64,000 bases of DNA from positions 9,642 to 73,641 of the forward strand of contig CADEED010000001.1 of the NCBI GenBank assembly GCA_902826225.1, written 5' to 3'. Under the pieces are notes generated by a model that was not told the origin of the DNA, did no database searches, and worked only from the letters and a program-made list of their open reading frames with translations. How positions within the stretch are numbered: the first letter of the stretch is position 1; every line of letters starts with the position of its first letter. The stretch is from an uncultured Pseudomonadota bacterium. GTDB taxonomy: Bacteria; Pseudomonadota; Gammaproteobacteria; Steroidobacterales; Steroidobacteraceae. Below, one piece after another: positions 51,831 to 60,499 of the stretch. The position numbers were made by a program, and so were the translations under genes.

Positions 51831-53228
51831 GCGTACGCGCCCGTAGAGCAGGTAGACGATCAGGCCGATGAGGTTCCACAGCGCGAATCGGATCAGCGTC
51901 TTGTCGGGCAGGCTGAAGATCAGGTAGATGCAGCCCAGGATCGCGATCGAGCCGACCCACATCGGCTGCGGGCAGCGGAACACGCGCGGCAGATCCGGCG
52001 AGCGCCGCCGCAGGATCATCATGCAGGCCGCGACGGAGATGAACGCCAGCAGCGTGCCGGCATTCGCGAGCTCCGCGATCTCGTCGAGACGAAAAAATCC
52101 GGCCACCGCGGCTACCGCTACGCCCGTGATCGCGGTGATCAGCGCGGGCGTGCCGGTGCGCGGCGACACCGCCGAGAGCTTCTGCGGCAGCAGTCCGTCG
52201 CGCGACATCACGAAGAAGATGCGGCTCTGGCCGTACATCATCACGAGGATCACGGAGGGCAGCGCGATGAGCGCGGCGAGACCGATGAGCCGCGCGGCCA
52301 GCGGATGCTCGAGCGTGCGCATCACGAACGCGAGCGGCTCGGCGGAGTCGCCCACCTGTTCGTGACTCACCGAGCCGACCGCGGAGATCGCCACCAGCAT
52401 GTAGATGACCGTGCAGATGGCCATGGAGCCGATGATGCCGATCTTGAGATCGCGGCCCGGATTCTTCGCTTCTTCCGCGGACGTCGCGACGGCGTCGAAA
52501 CCGTAGAACGCGAAGAAGACGATCGCCGCCGCCGCCATGACGCCGCGCTTCACCCCGTCGGGGTCGACGTGGCTGCCGAATCCGTACGGCATGAAGGGCG
52601 CAAGCTTGCCGGCATCGAAAGACGGCAGTGCGATCAGCACGAACGCCGCGAGCGCCGTCATCTTGATGACGACGAGGATGATGTTGAGCGTCGCGCTCTC
52701 GCGCGTGCCGGCCACGAGCATGCCCGCGATGGTCAGCGCCACGAGCACGGCGGGCAGATTGACGATGCCGCCCGCGTGCGGGCCGGCGAGCAATGCGGGT
52801 GGGAGGTGCAATCCCGCCGACTGCAGCCAGCCGACGAGATACGCTGACCAGCCGACCGCAACGGTGCTGCAGGCGAGCGAATACTCGAGGATCAGGCTCC
52901 AGCCGACGATCCAGGCGACCGTCTCGCCGACGACGGTGTACGTATAGGTGTAGGCACTGCCGGAAGTCGGGATCAGCGTTGCGAGTTCGGTGTACGCGAG
53001 CGCCGCCGCGACGCAGACGATGCCGCACACGGCGAACGCGAGGATGACGGCGGGGCCCGCCCGATCCGCGCCGACGCCCGTCAGCGTGTAGATCCCGGTG
53101 CCGACGATCGACCCGACGCCCAAGGCCACGAGGTGCGGCCAGCTCAGCGTCTTGCGCAGCGACTTGTCGCCGGCACGGTCGCCGCTGAGCTGCGCGAGCG
53201 GCTTGCGCGGGCCTGACAGCCAGCCCAT
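51795..53228 (-). CDS. APC-family amino-acid permease
   Basis: A 477-residue inner-membrane transporter with 12 or more helices. The opening VALGVGSIVGTGIYTLTGVGA is the substrate-binding helix of cationic-amino-acid-type APC permeases; FFAFYGFDAVATSAEEAKNPGRD in helix 6 is also typical. ATG 53228 overlaps the stop of the DapA-family gene (TGATG), so it is translated with it. With the FAD oxidase and the GntR regulator it suggests uptake of an imino or D-amino acid such as hydroxyproline. The substrate is inferred from context. Confidence 0.88.
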   Translation of the reverse strand: MGWLSGPRKPLAQLSGDRAGDKSLRKTLSWPHLVALGVGSIVGTGIYTLTGVGADRAGPAVILAFAVCGIVCVAAALAYTELATLIPTSGSAYTYTYTVVGETVAWIVGWSLILEYSLACSTVAVGWSAYLVGWLQSAGLHLPPALLAGPHAGGIVNLPAVLVALTIAGMLVAGTRESATLNIILVVIKMTALAAFVLIALPSFDAGKLAPFMPYGFGSHVDPDGVKRGVMAAAAIVFFAFYGFDAVATSAEEAKNPGRDLKIGIIGSMAICTVIYMLVAISAVGSVSHEQVGDSAEPLAFVMRTLEHPLAARLIGLAALIALPSVILVMMYGQSRIFFVMSRDGLLPQKLSAVSPRTGTPALITAITGVAVAAVAGFFRLDEIAELANAGTLLAFISVAACMMILRRRSPDLPRVFRCPQPMWVGSIAILGCIYLIFSLPDKTLIRFALWNLIGLIVYLLYGRVRSLLRPAATGSR

Positions 53229-54139
53229 CAGGCTGCCGCCGCGGCGACGGGACGCGTCGCGCGACACTCCTCGACGCGCGCGATCACGTCGGCGCGTCGC
53301 GCGCCGGACAGCGGCAGGCGCGGCATGCGCACCCGTTCGGAACCGCGGCCCATCACCTGCTCCGCGAGCTTGATGGATTGCACGAGATCGTGATCGGCGT
53401 CGAGATGCAGCAGCGGCATGAACCAGCGGTAGATGCGGCGCGCCTCGGTCCAGTCGCCCCGCCGGGCGGCCGCGACCATCGCGACAGACTCGCGCGGGAA
53501 CGCGCTCGTGAGACCGGAAACCCAGCCGCTCGCACCGAGCATGAGGCCCTCGAGCGCGACGTCGTCGAGACCGGCGAGCATCGTGTAGCGCTCGCCGAAG
53601 CGGTTCGCGATGTCGGTGAAGCGGCGCGGATCCGGCGCGCTCTCCTTGATGGCGACGATGTTCTCGATCGGCTGCAGGCGCTCGAGCGTCCCGAGTTCGA
53701 TGGAGACCCGGTACGCGGGCGGATTGTTGTACAGCATGATCGGCAGCTTCGTCGCCTCGGCGACGGCGCGAAAGTGCGCCACCAGCTCGTCCGGCGTCGG
53801 CACGTAGACCATTGCCGGCAGGAGCATGAGCGCATCGACACCGATTTTTTCCGCGTCCCGCGCGTACTCGATGGCGCGGTCGGTGGTCAGCTCGGAGACG
53901 CCGGCAACCAGGGGCACGCGGCCGCCGACCGACTCGACCGCCGCGCGCAACGCCAGCCGCTTCTCCTCGGGACGCAGCGAATTGTTCTCACCCACGGTGC
54001 CGAGCAGGATGAGTCCGTCGACGCCGTCGGCCACGAGTGCGGTCAAGGTCTTGCGGCAAGCGGGCAGATCGAGCGAGAGATCGGCGGCAAACTGGGTGGT
54101 GGCGGCCGGGTACACGCCATGCCAGAGCGGCTGCGACAA
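53228..54139 (-). CDS. DapA-family lyase (candidate pyrroline-hydroxycarboxylate deaminase)
   Basis: A 303-residue TIM-barrel enzyme of the DHDPS/NAL superfamily. The carboxylate-binding GTVGENNSLRPEEK loop and the Tyr in PIMLYNNPPAYRV are present; the Schiff-base Lys is in NIVAIKESAPD (about 164). True DapA is less likely, because the gene sits between an amino-acid permease and a divergent FAD amine oxidase under one GntR-type site. This layout matches hydroxyproline catabolism, where a DapA homologue deaminates 1-pyrroline-4-hydroxy-2-carboxylate to alpha-ketoglutarate semialdehyde. TTG 54139 has AAGGAG 7 bases ahead. Confidence 0.82.
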   Translation of the reverse strand: MSQPLWHGVYPAATTQFAADLSLDLPACRKTLTALVADGVDGLILLGTVGENNSLRPEEKRLALRAAVESVGGRVPLVAGVSELTTDRAIEYARDAEKIGVDALMLLPAMVYVPTPDELVAHFRAVAEATKLPIMLYNNPPAYRVSIELGTLERLQPIENIVAIKESAPDPRRFTDIANRFGERYTMLAGLDDVALEGLMLGASGWVSGLTSAFPRESVAMVAAARRGDWTEARRIYRWFMPLLHLDADHDLVQSIKLAEQVMGRGSERVRMPRLPLSGARRADVIARVEECRATRPVAAAAA

Positions 54140-54155
54140 GAGCTTCTCCTTACAA

Positions 54156-54173
54156 ACGTATACGATATATTAT
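54156..54173. promoter_or_regulatory. GntR-type operator and -10 box between the DapA-like and oxidase genes
   Basis: ACGTATACGA at 54156-54165 has a perfect CGTATACG core. TATATT (54166-54171) or TATTAT (54168-54173) follows and lies 5-7 bases before ATG 54179, so the oxidase mRNA is probably leaderless. The same core is at 56158-56165, before the GntR-family gene. Confidence 0.6.
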
Positions 54174-54178
54174 CGGCA

Positions 54179-55432
54179 ATGAATCAGGGTGAGAAGGCTC
54201 CGGCCGATGCGATCGTCGTCGGTGGGGGCATCGTCGGACTCGCCTGCGCATTCGAACTGCAATCGCGCGGACTGGCAACCGTTCTCGTGGATCCAGACCG
54301 GGTCCGCCGCGGCGCCTCGTGGGGAAACGCCGGGCATCTCGCGGTCGAACAGGTGGAACCGCTCGCCTCGTTCGCGACCCTCGCGAGCGTGCCGCGGCGG
54401 CTGTTCTGGCGTGGTGGCGCGGTCGCCCTGCCCCCGCGGGACATCGGCACCTGGCTGCCGTTCGCGTGGCGGCTGTTCGGCGCCAGCGGGGCTCACCGAT
54501 TCACGGCCGGGAAGACGGCACTCAAGTCGCTCGTCGATCTGGCATTGCCCGCGTGGCGGCGGCTGTCCGCCAACGCCGGCGCGGCGCCGGCGATCGTCGA
54601 GGACGGACATTACGTCGTCTGGGAAACGCCGGGCGGCGCGCGCGCCGGCCGCGATTTCTGGCGCAACGCGGACACCGGCACCGCGTCCACGCGCGACGCG
54701 ACGCGCGCGGAAATCGGCGCGATCGCCGCCCTCATCGGCCGCGAGCCGGCGGGCGTTCTCCGGTTCGTCGGAACCGGACGGGTTCGCGATCCCGGCGCGC
54801 TCAACGACCGGATCGCCGCTGCATTCTCCGCGGCCGGCGGCCGGGAACAACTCGCGCAAGTTCGCAGACTGCGGGTCTCGAAGGGCCGCGCGTCCGTCGA
54901 TCTCGAGGATGGCGATCGCCTCGACGCGGATGTCGTCGTGATCGCGGCGGGGGTGGGCTCGGGCGGGCTGATGCACAGTCTCGGGGTGCGAACGCCGATC
55001 ATCGCGGAGCGCGGTTATCACCTCCAGGCGCCGGCGGCCGCGTGGCCGGACATGCCGCCCATCGTGTTCGAAGAGCGGTCGATGATCGTGAGCCGGTTCG
55101 AATCCGGGCTGCGCGCCGCGAGCTTCGTCGAGTTCGGCCGCGAGGCGGGCCCGCCGGATGCGCGAAAGTGGCGGCGATTGCAGTCACATGCGGCAGATCT
55201 GCGCCTGCCATTCGACACGGCGCCGCGCGAGTGGATGGGTGCGCGCCCCACGCTTCCGGACTATCTACCGGCGCTGGGCCGCAGCAGCCGTGCGGACAAC
55301 CTGATCTGCGCGTTCGGACACCAGCACCTGGGAATGACGCTGGCGGCCGCGAGCGCGGAGATCGTGGCGGCGACGGCGTTCGGCATCGTGCCGCCGCTGG
55401 ATCTGCGGCCCTTCTCGCCCGACCGGTTCTAG
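54179..55432 (+). CDS. FAD-dependent D-amino-acid/hydroxyproline oxidase-like protein (DadA family)
   Basis: A 417-residue flavoprotein of the DAO family. The FAD dinucleotide motif VVGGGIVGLACAFEL is at about 14-28, with the second strand VLVDPDRVRRGASWGNAGH. The C-terminal FAD segment is CAFGHQHLGMTLAAASAE. It would oxidise a D-amino or imino acid; with the DapA-like enzyme, D-hydroxyproline is the best guess, as in LhpBEF/HypO routes. There is no Shine-Dalgarno sequence before ATG 54179, but a -10 box is close. It is divergent from the permease/lyase unit. Confidence 0.82.
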   Translation: MNQGEKAPADAIVVGGGIVGLACAFELQSRGLATVLVDPDRVRRGASWGNAGHLAVEQVEPLASFATLASVPRRLFWRGGAVALPPRDIGTWLPFAWRLFGASGAHRFTAGKTALKSLVDLALPAWRRLSANAGAAPAIVEDGHYVVWETPGGARAGRDFWRNADTGTASTRDATRAEIGAIAALIGREPAGVLRFVGTGRVRDPGALNDRIAAAFSAAGGREQLAQVRRLRVSKGRASVDLEDGDRLDADVVVIAAGVGSGGLMHSLGVRTPIIAERGYHLQAPAAAWPDMPPIVFEERSMIVSRFESGLRAASFVEFGREAGPPDARKWRRLQSHAADLRLPFDTAPREWMGARPTLPDYLPALGRSSRADNLICAFGHQHLGMTLAAASAEIVAATAFGIVPPLDLRPFSPDRF

Positions 55433-55440
55433 CGGGTGTG

Positions 55441-56148
55441 TCAGGCGCGCTTGCGCGCGCGCTTCGCGGGCGCTTTCGCGGCGCGCGTGACGGGATGAAC
55501 GCGCAGGACTCTGCGCAGATCGCCGAGCGTATGCTCGAGGTGCGCCGTGATCAGCTTGCGCACGCGGGCATCGCGCCGCTTGCTCCACGCCTCGAGCATC
55601 TCATGGTGCTCGCCTTCCGCGCGCAGCACGCGTCCCTTGGGTTCGAGATGCTTGCGCACGTAGCGATCCGCGAGGATGTGCAGGCGCGCCACGATGTCGG
55701 TGGTCAGGCGCATCCCGCAAGGCTGGACGAGCGCGAGATGAAACGCGCGATTCGCCGCCCCGACCGTCGGCTTGTGCGCCACCGCCTCGCTGTCGAAGTG
55801 CGCCAGCGCGAGCCGCGCCCGTTCGTGGTCGACGTCGGTCGCCTTCAGTGAAGCCAGCGCGGCGGCATCCGGCTCGATCTTCAGGCGCAACGCGTAGACC
55901 TCCTCCGCTTCCTCCGGCGACATCGGCCGCACGAAGAACCCGCGATTCGGATGCGAGACGACAAGCCCGTCTTGTTCGAGGCGGGCCAGGGCTTCGCGCA
56001 GCGGGATCTTGCTGACGCGCAGTTCGGCCGCGAGCGCGTCCTGCCGGATCGGCAGATCGGCCTCGATCGTTCCCGACAGGATGAAGTCGCGCAGGACGTC
56101 GACGAGCCGGTCGGACAGGGTCCGGATCTCGAGATGGATGGGACGCAC
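55441..56148 (-). CDS. GntR-family (FCD) regulator
   Basis: A 235-residue repressor. The winged helix (about 8-72) includes IRQDALAAELRVSKIPLREALARLEQDGLV. The FCD domain (about 85-215) has the metal/ligand residues in YALRLKIEPDAAAL, NRAFHLALVQPCG and EHHEMLEAW. The basic tail (RAAKAPAKRARKRA) is unusual and may add DNA contacts. GTG 56148 is the start; a perfect palindrome TCGTATACGA lies 8 bases upstream, and a near copy lies in the oxidase/lyase promoter, so it probably regulates itself and that divergent unit. Its stop faces the oxidase gene, 8 bases away. Confidence 0.88.
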   Translation of the reverse strand: MRPIHLEIRTLSDRLVDVLRDFILSGTIEADLPIRQDALAAELRVSKIPLREALARLEQDGLVVSHPNRGFFVRPMSPEEAEEVYALRLKIEPDAAALASLKATDVDHERARLALAHFDSEAVAHKPTVGAANRAFHLALVQPCGMRLTTDIVARLHILADRYVRKHLEPKGRVLRAEGEHHEMLEAWSKRRDARVRKLITAHLEHTLGDLRRVLRVHPVTRAAKAPAKRARKRA

Positions 56149-56155
56149 GAAATCG

Positions 56156-56166
56156 ATCGTATACGA
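56156..56166 (-). promoter_or_regulatory. GntR autoregulatory palindrome overlapping its -10 box
   Basis: TCGTATACGA at 56157-56166 is a perfect 10-bp palindrome. On the minus strand TACGAT (56161-56156) can act as -10, 7 bases before GTG 56148, which again suggests a leaderless mRNA. Binding would block the promoter. Confidence 0.6.
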
Positions 56167-56189
56167 AGGCCCCGACCGGGAAGAAGGAA

Positions 56190-57704
56190 TCAGCGCGGCG
56201 GTTTTTGCGCCTGCTCGAACGCGTGACCGAGCGCAAGCAAGGTCTGCTCGTCCCAGGCCTTGCCGAAGAACGAGAGTCCCACGGGCAGACCCGCGGCCTC
56301 GCCCATCGGCACCGTGAGGTGCGGATACCCGGCGACGGCGGCCAGGCTCGACGACGAGCCCACGTCGCGATCGCCATTGACCAGGTCGATCATCCACGCG
56401 GGCCCGGCGGTGGGCGCGATCAAGGCGACGACCTTGTGTTCGGCGAGCAAGCGGTCGATCCCGCCGCGCGCGAGCGCGCGCGCTTTCGGCAGGGACCACG
56501 TGTATGGCGCGGCGTCGAGACCCGCCGCGGACTCGGCCTGTTCGAAGATCTCCTGCCCGAAGTGCGCGAGCTCGCGCGGCTCCGCGGCGTTGAACGCGAT
56601 GAGTTGCTCGAGCGTGCGCGCCTGCACCTCGGGAGGTGTCGTCGCGAGATAGGCATTCAGCGCCGGCTTGAACTCCGCCAGCAGCACGTTCAACTCGACT
56701 TCGTAGAGATCGGCGAAGTCGAACTCGTTCACGTCGACGAGCTCCGCGCCCTGCGCGCGCAGCACCGCCAGCGCGGACTCGAACACCGCGTCGGTCGAGC
56801 CGCGGAATCCCTTGATGAAGCGTGCCACGCCGAGCCGTGCGCCTTTCAATGCATCGGGGCGCAACGCGTCCGTGTAGTTTGATGGCGCGCCCTCGCGCGT
56901 GACCATGCCGCCGAGCAGGATCGCCGCGTCGCGCACGCTCGCCGTCATCGGGCCGGCCGTGTCCTGCGAGGGGCTTATCGGCACGATGCCATCCTGGGAC
57001 ACCAGTCCGACCGTCGGCTTGAGACCGACCACGCCGTTGATCGAAGCCGGGCACACGATGGAACCATCCGTCTCGGTGCCGACCGCGAGCGGCGCCATGT
57101 GCGCCGCGATGGCGGTCGCGGAGCCGGAGCTCGAGCCGCAGGCGCTGCGGCGCGGATCGTGCGGATTGACCGCGAGGCCACCCACCGCGCTCCAGCCGCT
57201 CGACGACTCGAACGAGCGGAAATTGGCCCACTCGGAGAGGTTTGCCTTGGCGATCACGATGGCGCCCGCCTCGCGCAGTTTCGCGACGAGCGGCGCGTCC
57301 TGCTCGCGCAGGTTCCGCTCGAGCGCGAGCGACCCGGCGGTCGTCACCCACCCGGCGGCGTCGATGTTGTCCTTCAGGATGACCGGGATGCCATGCAGCG
57401 GGCCGCGCAGGCGCGCGACGCGGCGGGCGGCATCCCGTTCGCGTGCCTCATCGAGCGCGCGCGGATTCACCGCGATGACGGCGCGCAACTCGCCGTTGCA
57501 CTCGGCGATGCGCGCCAGGTAGGCGCGCACCAGTGCAACGGACGTCGTGCGATTGGAGTCGAGCGCGGCGCGCAGGTCGTCGACGGTCGCGGTGGCGAGA
57601 TCGAGACTGCCGGCGCGGACTTTCTTCGCGCAGGACCACGCCGGCGACCCGAGCGAGACGGCGGCGAGCGCCGCGAGTATCGATGCGAGTTGGGCGGGCT
57701 TCAT
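56190..57704 (-). CDS. Secreted amidase (amidase-signature family)
   Basis: A 504-residue exported hydrolase. The signal peptide ends near SPAWS. The Ser-cisSer-Lys triad is complete: Lys in IPVILKDNIDAAG (about 108), cis-Ser in SACGSSSGSATAIA (about 188) and nucleophile Ser in GTETDGSIVCPAS (about 212). Such enzymes cut amide bonds of peptides, nitrile-derived amides or amidated sugars; the substrate is unknown. ATG 57704 is set by the signal peptide. The GntR-family gene follows 41 bases downstream on the same strand, so they may be co-transcribed. Confidence 0.9.
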   Translation of the reverse strand: MKPAQLASILAALAAVSLGSPAWSCAKKVRAGSLDLATATVDDLRAALDSNRTTSVALVRAYLARIAECNGELRAVIAVNPRALDEARERDAARRVARLRGPLHGIPVILKDNIDAAGWVTTAGSLALERNLREQDAPLVAKLREAGAIVIAKANLSEWANFRSFESSSGWSAVGGLAVNPHDPRRSACGSSSGSATAIAAHMAPLAVGTETDGSIVCPASINGVVGLKPTVGLVSQDGIVPISPSQDTAGPMTASVRDAAILLGGMVTREGAPSNYTDALRPDALKGARLGVARFIKGFRGSTDAVFESALAVLRAQGAELVDVNEFDFADLYEVELNVLLAEFKPALNAYLATTPPEVQARTLEQLIAFNAAEPRELAHFGQEIFEQAESAAGLDAAPYTWSLPKARALARGGIDRLLAEHKVVALIAPTAGPAWMIDLVNGDRDVGSSSSLAAVAGYPHLTVPMGEAAGLPVGLSFFGKAWDEQTLLALGHAFEQAQKPPR

Positions 57705-57741
57705 CCGCGCATGGTACGCGGCCCCGCGCGTCCCGCGAAGC

Positions 57742-57921
57742 TCAGGCGGGTGCGGCGAGCGCCCCGCGCGGCATCGCCGGGCCGCGCGGGAACATGAGCG
57801 ACAGCAGCACGACGGCGCCGCCGATCGTCGCGGCGCTGATGTACATCCACGCATACCTGCCGAAGCGGTCGAACACCCAGCCGCCCGCGAGCGGGCCTAT
57901 CGCCATGCCGAGGGCAGTGTC
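57742..57921 (-). pseudogene. C-terminal remnant of an MFS transporter
   Basis: The frame reads DTALGMAIGPLAGGWVFDRF, then GRYAWMYISAATIGGAVVLL, ending AAPA before TGA at 57744-57742. This is the typical last-two-helix segment of a major-facilitator transporter. The frame runs into the 3' end of the sensor kinase gene in another phase, so the first ten or so helices are missing. A deletion joined it to the kinase gene. ATG 57906 could start a 54-residue peptide, but this is probably not functional. Confidence 0.7.
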
Positions 57922-59153
57922 ACGACGAAGCGGCTGCCACCACCCACGCGCGGCTCGTACTCGACTTGGCCGCGATGCGCGGCCGCGATCTGCCGGACGA
58001 TCGACAGGCCCAAACCTGCACCGGTCGCGGCCGCACCGCCGGCCGGCGACGTCGCACGCTGGAAGGGCTCGAAGATGCGCGTGCGATCCGGATCCGCTAC
58101 GCCCGGGCCCGCGTCTTCGACCACGATGCGCGCCGCGGTTAACGAACGCTCGAGCCGCACCGTCGTGGCGCCACCGCCGTGCACGCGCGCGTTCTCCAGC
58201 AGGTTGCGCACGAGCCGGCGAAGCAGGCCGGCATCGCCATTGACGATCACCGCCTCGCCGATCACTTCGCGGTCGTAGTACGAGGCCTCCTCCGCCACCA
58301 GCGCGAGCAGGTCGACGGGTTCGGCGCGTTCGAGCTTCTGCGCCGCGTCGAGCCGGCTGGCGAGCAGCATCTCGCCGATGAGCGCGTCGAGCTCGGCGAT
58401 GTTCCGCGTGAGTTCGGCATGCGCCGAAGCGTCGGCGCCGGACAGCTTCTCGATGGCCATGCGGATCCGCGCGAGCGGCGTGCGCAGCTCGTGCGAGCAG
58501 TTCGCGAGCAACAGTTGGTGCGAGCGGACCAGCGTCTCGATGCGCGCCGCGGAGTCGTTGAAGCTCGACGCGAGCGATGCAACCTCGTCGCGCCCCTCGA
58601 CGCGCACGCGCGCGGCGAGATCGCCGCCACCGAACCGGCGCACGCCCTCTTCCAGCCGGCCGAGCCGCGCCGTGAGCCGGCGCGTGACCGGATAGGTGAT
58701 CAGCGCGAGCGTCGCGGCGATGGCGACGAGAATCAGGCCCACGTGCAGCCCATGCATCAGCAGGCGGCGATAGGGATAGACGACGATCCGCCGGCCGTCG
58801 CTCATCGACTGGTTGAACACCGCCCCATCACGCGTGAACGTCCAGCCGTGGCGCGACAGCTGCTGCGCGTCGAGCTCGGGAAGTCTTCCCCGGGAGTACT
58901 CGGCGACCCCATCCGCCCCCAGCAGGCGCACGCTCGCGTGGACCTGGGCGGCGAGCGCATCGACGATCGCGCGCTCCTGATCGGGCGTGTCGGGCGCGGT
59001 CAGTAGATGGGCGGAGAGGCCCGACGCGGTCTCGACGCCCCAGATCGCACCGCGTGGCGCCGAGAAGTAGTGCCAGACGCCCATGCCCGCGACCACGAAT
59101 GCGACGAGCGTGCCGATGATGGCGACATAGAGCTGCAGGTGCAGGCGGCGCAT
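57897..59153 (-). CDS. Sensor histidine kinase (envelope/metal-type)
   Basis: A 418-residue inner-membrane kinase. Helix one is at about 8-30, a periplasmic sensor of roughly 100 residues follows, helix two is at about 133-155, then HAMP (156-210), the phospho-accepting His in NCSHELRTPLARIRM (about 240) and ATP boxes NLLENARVHGGG, EDAGPGV and GAGLGLSIVRQ. It is CpxA/RstB-like in plan. The gene overlaps its regulator by one base. Its last residues (after FVVTLP) come from sequence shared with the MFS remnant, so the normal end was replaced by a deletion junction; the catalytic core is whole. Confidence 0.9.
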   Translation of the reverse strand: MRRLHLQLYVAIIGTLVAFVVAGMGVWHYFSAPRGAIWGVETASGLSAHLLTAPDTPDQERAIVDALAAQVHASVRLLGADGVAEYSRGRLPELDAQQLSRHGWTFTRDGAVFNQSMSDGRRIVVYPYRRLLMHGLHVGLILVAIAATLALITYPVTRRLTARLGRLEEGVRRFGGGDLAARVRVEGRDEVASLASSFNDSAARIETLVRSHQLLLANCSHELRTPLARIRMAIEKLSGADASAHAELTRNIAELDALIGEMLLASRLDAAQKLERAEPVDLLALVAEEASYYDREVIGEAVIVNGDAGLLRRLVRNLLENARVHGGGATTVRLERSLTAARIVVEDAGPGVADPDRTRIFEPFQRATSPAGGAAATGAGLGLSIVRQIAAAHRGQVEYEPRVGGGSRFVVTLPSAWR

Positions 59154-59842
59154 CAGCGGTCCTGCTCCTTCGCGAACACGTAGCCCGCGCCGCGCAGCGT
59201 GAGGATGCGTCTCGGCCGCTTCGGATCCTCCTCGATCGCGGCGCGCAGCCGGGAGATCTGCACGTCGATCGACCGGTCGAAGTCCTCGAGCGCCGCACCC
59301 TTGGTCACGTCCATCAGCGCTTCCCGCGACAGCACCCGGCCCGCCCTCTCGGCGAGCGCGAGCAGCAGCGTGAACTGCTGGCCCGTCAGCGTGCGCCGCT
59401 GGCCGTCCACCCGCACCTCGCGTGCGCCGCGATCGATCTCGAGCCGGCCGAATCGCAGGACATCGGAGGCGGCGCCCGCGGCCCGGCGGCGCAGGATGGC
59501 CCGCAGCCGGGCGAGCAGCTCGCGCGGCTCGAAGGGCTTCGGTAGATAGTCGTCGGCGCCGAGCTCGAGCCCAACGACGCGGTCCAGCGGATCACCGCGT
59601 GCGGTCAGCATGAGGAGCGGCACGTCAGACCTGGCGCGGATCGCGCGGCACAGGTCGAGGCCGTCCGCGTCGGGCAGCATGAGGTCGAGGATCACGGCAT
59701 CGAAATCCACCGCGCCGATCTGCCGGGTCGCGGCGGCGCCATCCGCCGCGATCACGAGTCGAAAACCCGCCTCGCCGAGATAGTCGCAGACCATCGCGGC
59801 GAGGCGGGTGTCGTCTTCGACGAGCAGGATGCGCTGGCTCAC
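59153..59842 (-). CDS. OmpR-family response regulator
   Basis: A 229-residue regulator. The receiver has LVEDDTRLAAM, the phospho-accepting Asp in VILDLMLPDADG, Thr in MLTARGDP and Lys in YLPKPFEPREL. The winged helix has DFDRSIDVQISRLRAAI and RILTLRGAGYVFA. It is RstA/CpxR-like. It lies between the Spy/CpxP-like gene, 15 bases upstream, and the kinase gene on the same strand, a layout typical of envelope-stress systems in which the periplasmic protein is both a target and a modulator. Confidence 0.92.
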   Translation of the reverse strand: MSQRILLVEDDTRLAAMVCDYLGEAGFRLVIAADGAAATRQIGAVDFDAVILDLMLPDADGLDLCRAIRARSDVPLLMLTARGDPLDRVVGLELGADDYLPKPFEPRELLARLRAILRRRAAGAASDVLRFGRLEIDRGAREVRVDGQRRTLTGQQFTLLLALAERAGRVLSREALMDVTKGAALEDFDRSIDVQISRLRAAIEEDPKRPRRILTLRGAGYVFAKEQDR

Positions 59843-59857
59843 CGCCGCATCTTGCCG

Positions 59858-60361
59858 TCAGTGCCTGGCCTTATCCATTCGCGCGGCCATCCTTGCGCCG
59901 AGCTGCTCGCGCTGTTCCGGCGTCAGCACTTCCGCCGCGTCCGCGAGCGCAGCCGCACAGCGCTTCGACGCCGCGTCCAGGGCTGCCACGTGTCCGGCAC
60001 GCAGGCCTTCCAGGCGCGCCCGGTCGATGGTCGGCGCGACGAAGATTTCGTGCAGCTGGGCGTGGACGCCGCCGTGCTGCTGGCGCAGCGCTTTCAGATC
60101 GGCGACGGCGGCCGCGACGATCGACCGGACCTGCGCCTGTTGTTCGGGCGTCGCGTCGACGTCCTTCAGCACGTGTTCGACGTGGACCTGGAGGTGATCG
60201 CCGATCTCATCGAAACCCATGCCGCCGCCGTGCATGACATGCATGCCGCCCCCGCCGGCATGGGCGAATACGAGCGCACCGGCCCCCGCGAGCGCGAGCG
60301 CACCGGCAGCGATGGATCCGATGAGGAAGCGTCGTTTGCGGGGGGAATTGGCTTCTGACAT
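59858..60361 (-). CDS. Spy/CpxP-like periplasmic protein with His/Met-rich segment
   Basis: A 167-residue protein with one N-terminal helix or uncleaved signal (residues 14-35, IGSIAAGALALAGAGALVFA). A His/Met/Gly-rich stretch follows, HAGGGGMHVMHGGG, suited to copper or other soft metals. The rest is a helical LTxxQ-type domain: two copies of TPEQ (ATPEQQAQV and LTPEQREQL). Spy and CpxP chaperones have the same pattern. ATG 60361 has CGGAG ahead. It leads the operon with the response regulator and kinase, so the kinase probably senses metal or envelope stress. Confidence 0.82.
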   Translation of the reverse strand: MSEANSPRKRRFLIGSIAAGALALAGAGALVFAHAGGGGMHVMHGGGMGFDEIGDHLQVHVEHVLKDVDATPEQQAQVRSIVAAAVADLKALRQQHGGVHAQLHEIFVAPTIDRARLEGLRAGHVAALDAASKRCAAALADAAEVLTPEQREQLGARMAARMDKARH

Positions 60362-60487
60362 GACTGGCTCCGTTGGTTGTTGGACGGAACCAGCCTGGGT
60401 CGCGCCGGTTTCGCGGATTTCGCGGCCGTGTAAAGTTATGTAACGGACGGCTGGCCGCTCCAACTACTGCGGGCATGCCCGAGCCGC

Positions 60488-60499
60488 TATGCTCGGCTG
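60488..60499 (+). promoter_or_regulatory. -10 box of the GH5 gene, leaderless
   Basis: TATGCT at 60488-60493 lies 6 bases before ATG 60500. There is no Shine-Dalgarno sequence. The spacing is the same as at lacI (5248) and lldD (39213). Confidence 0.45.
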
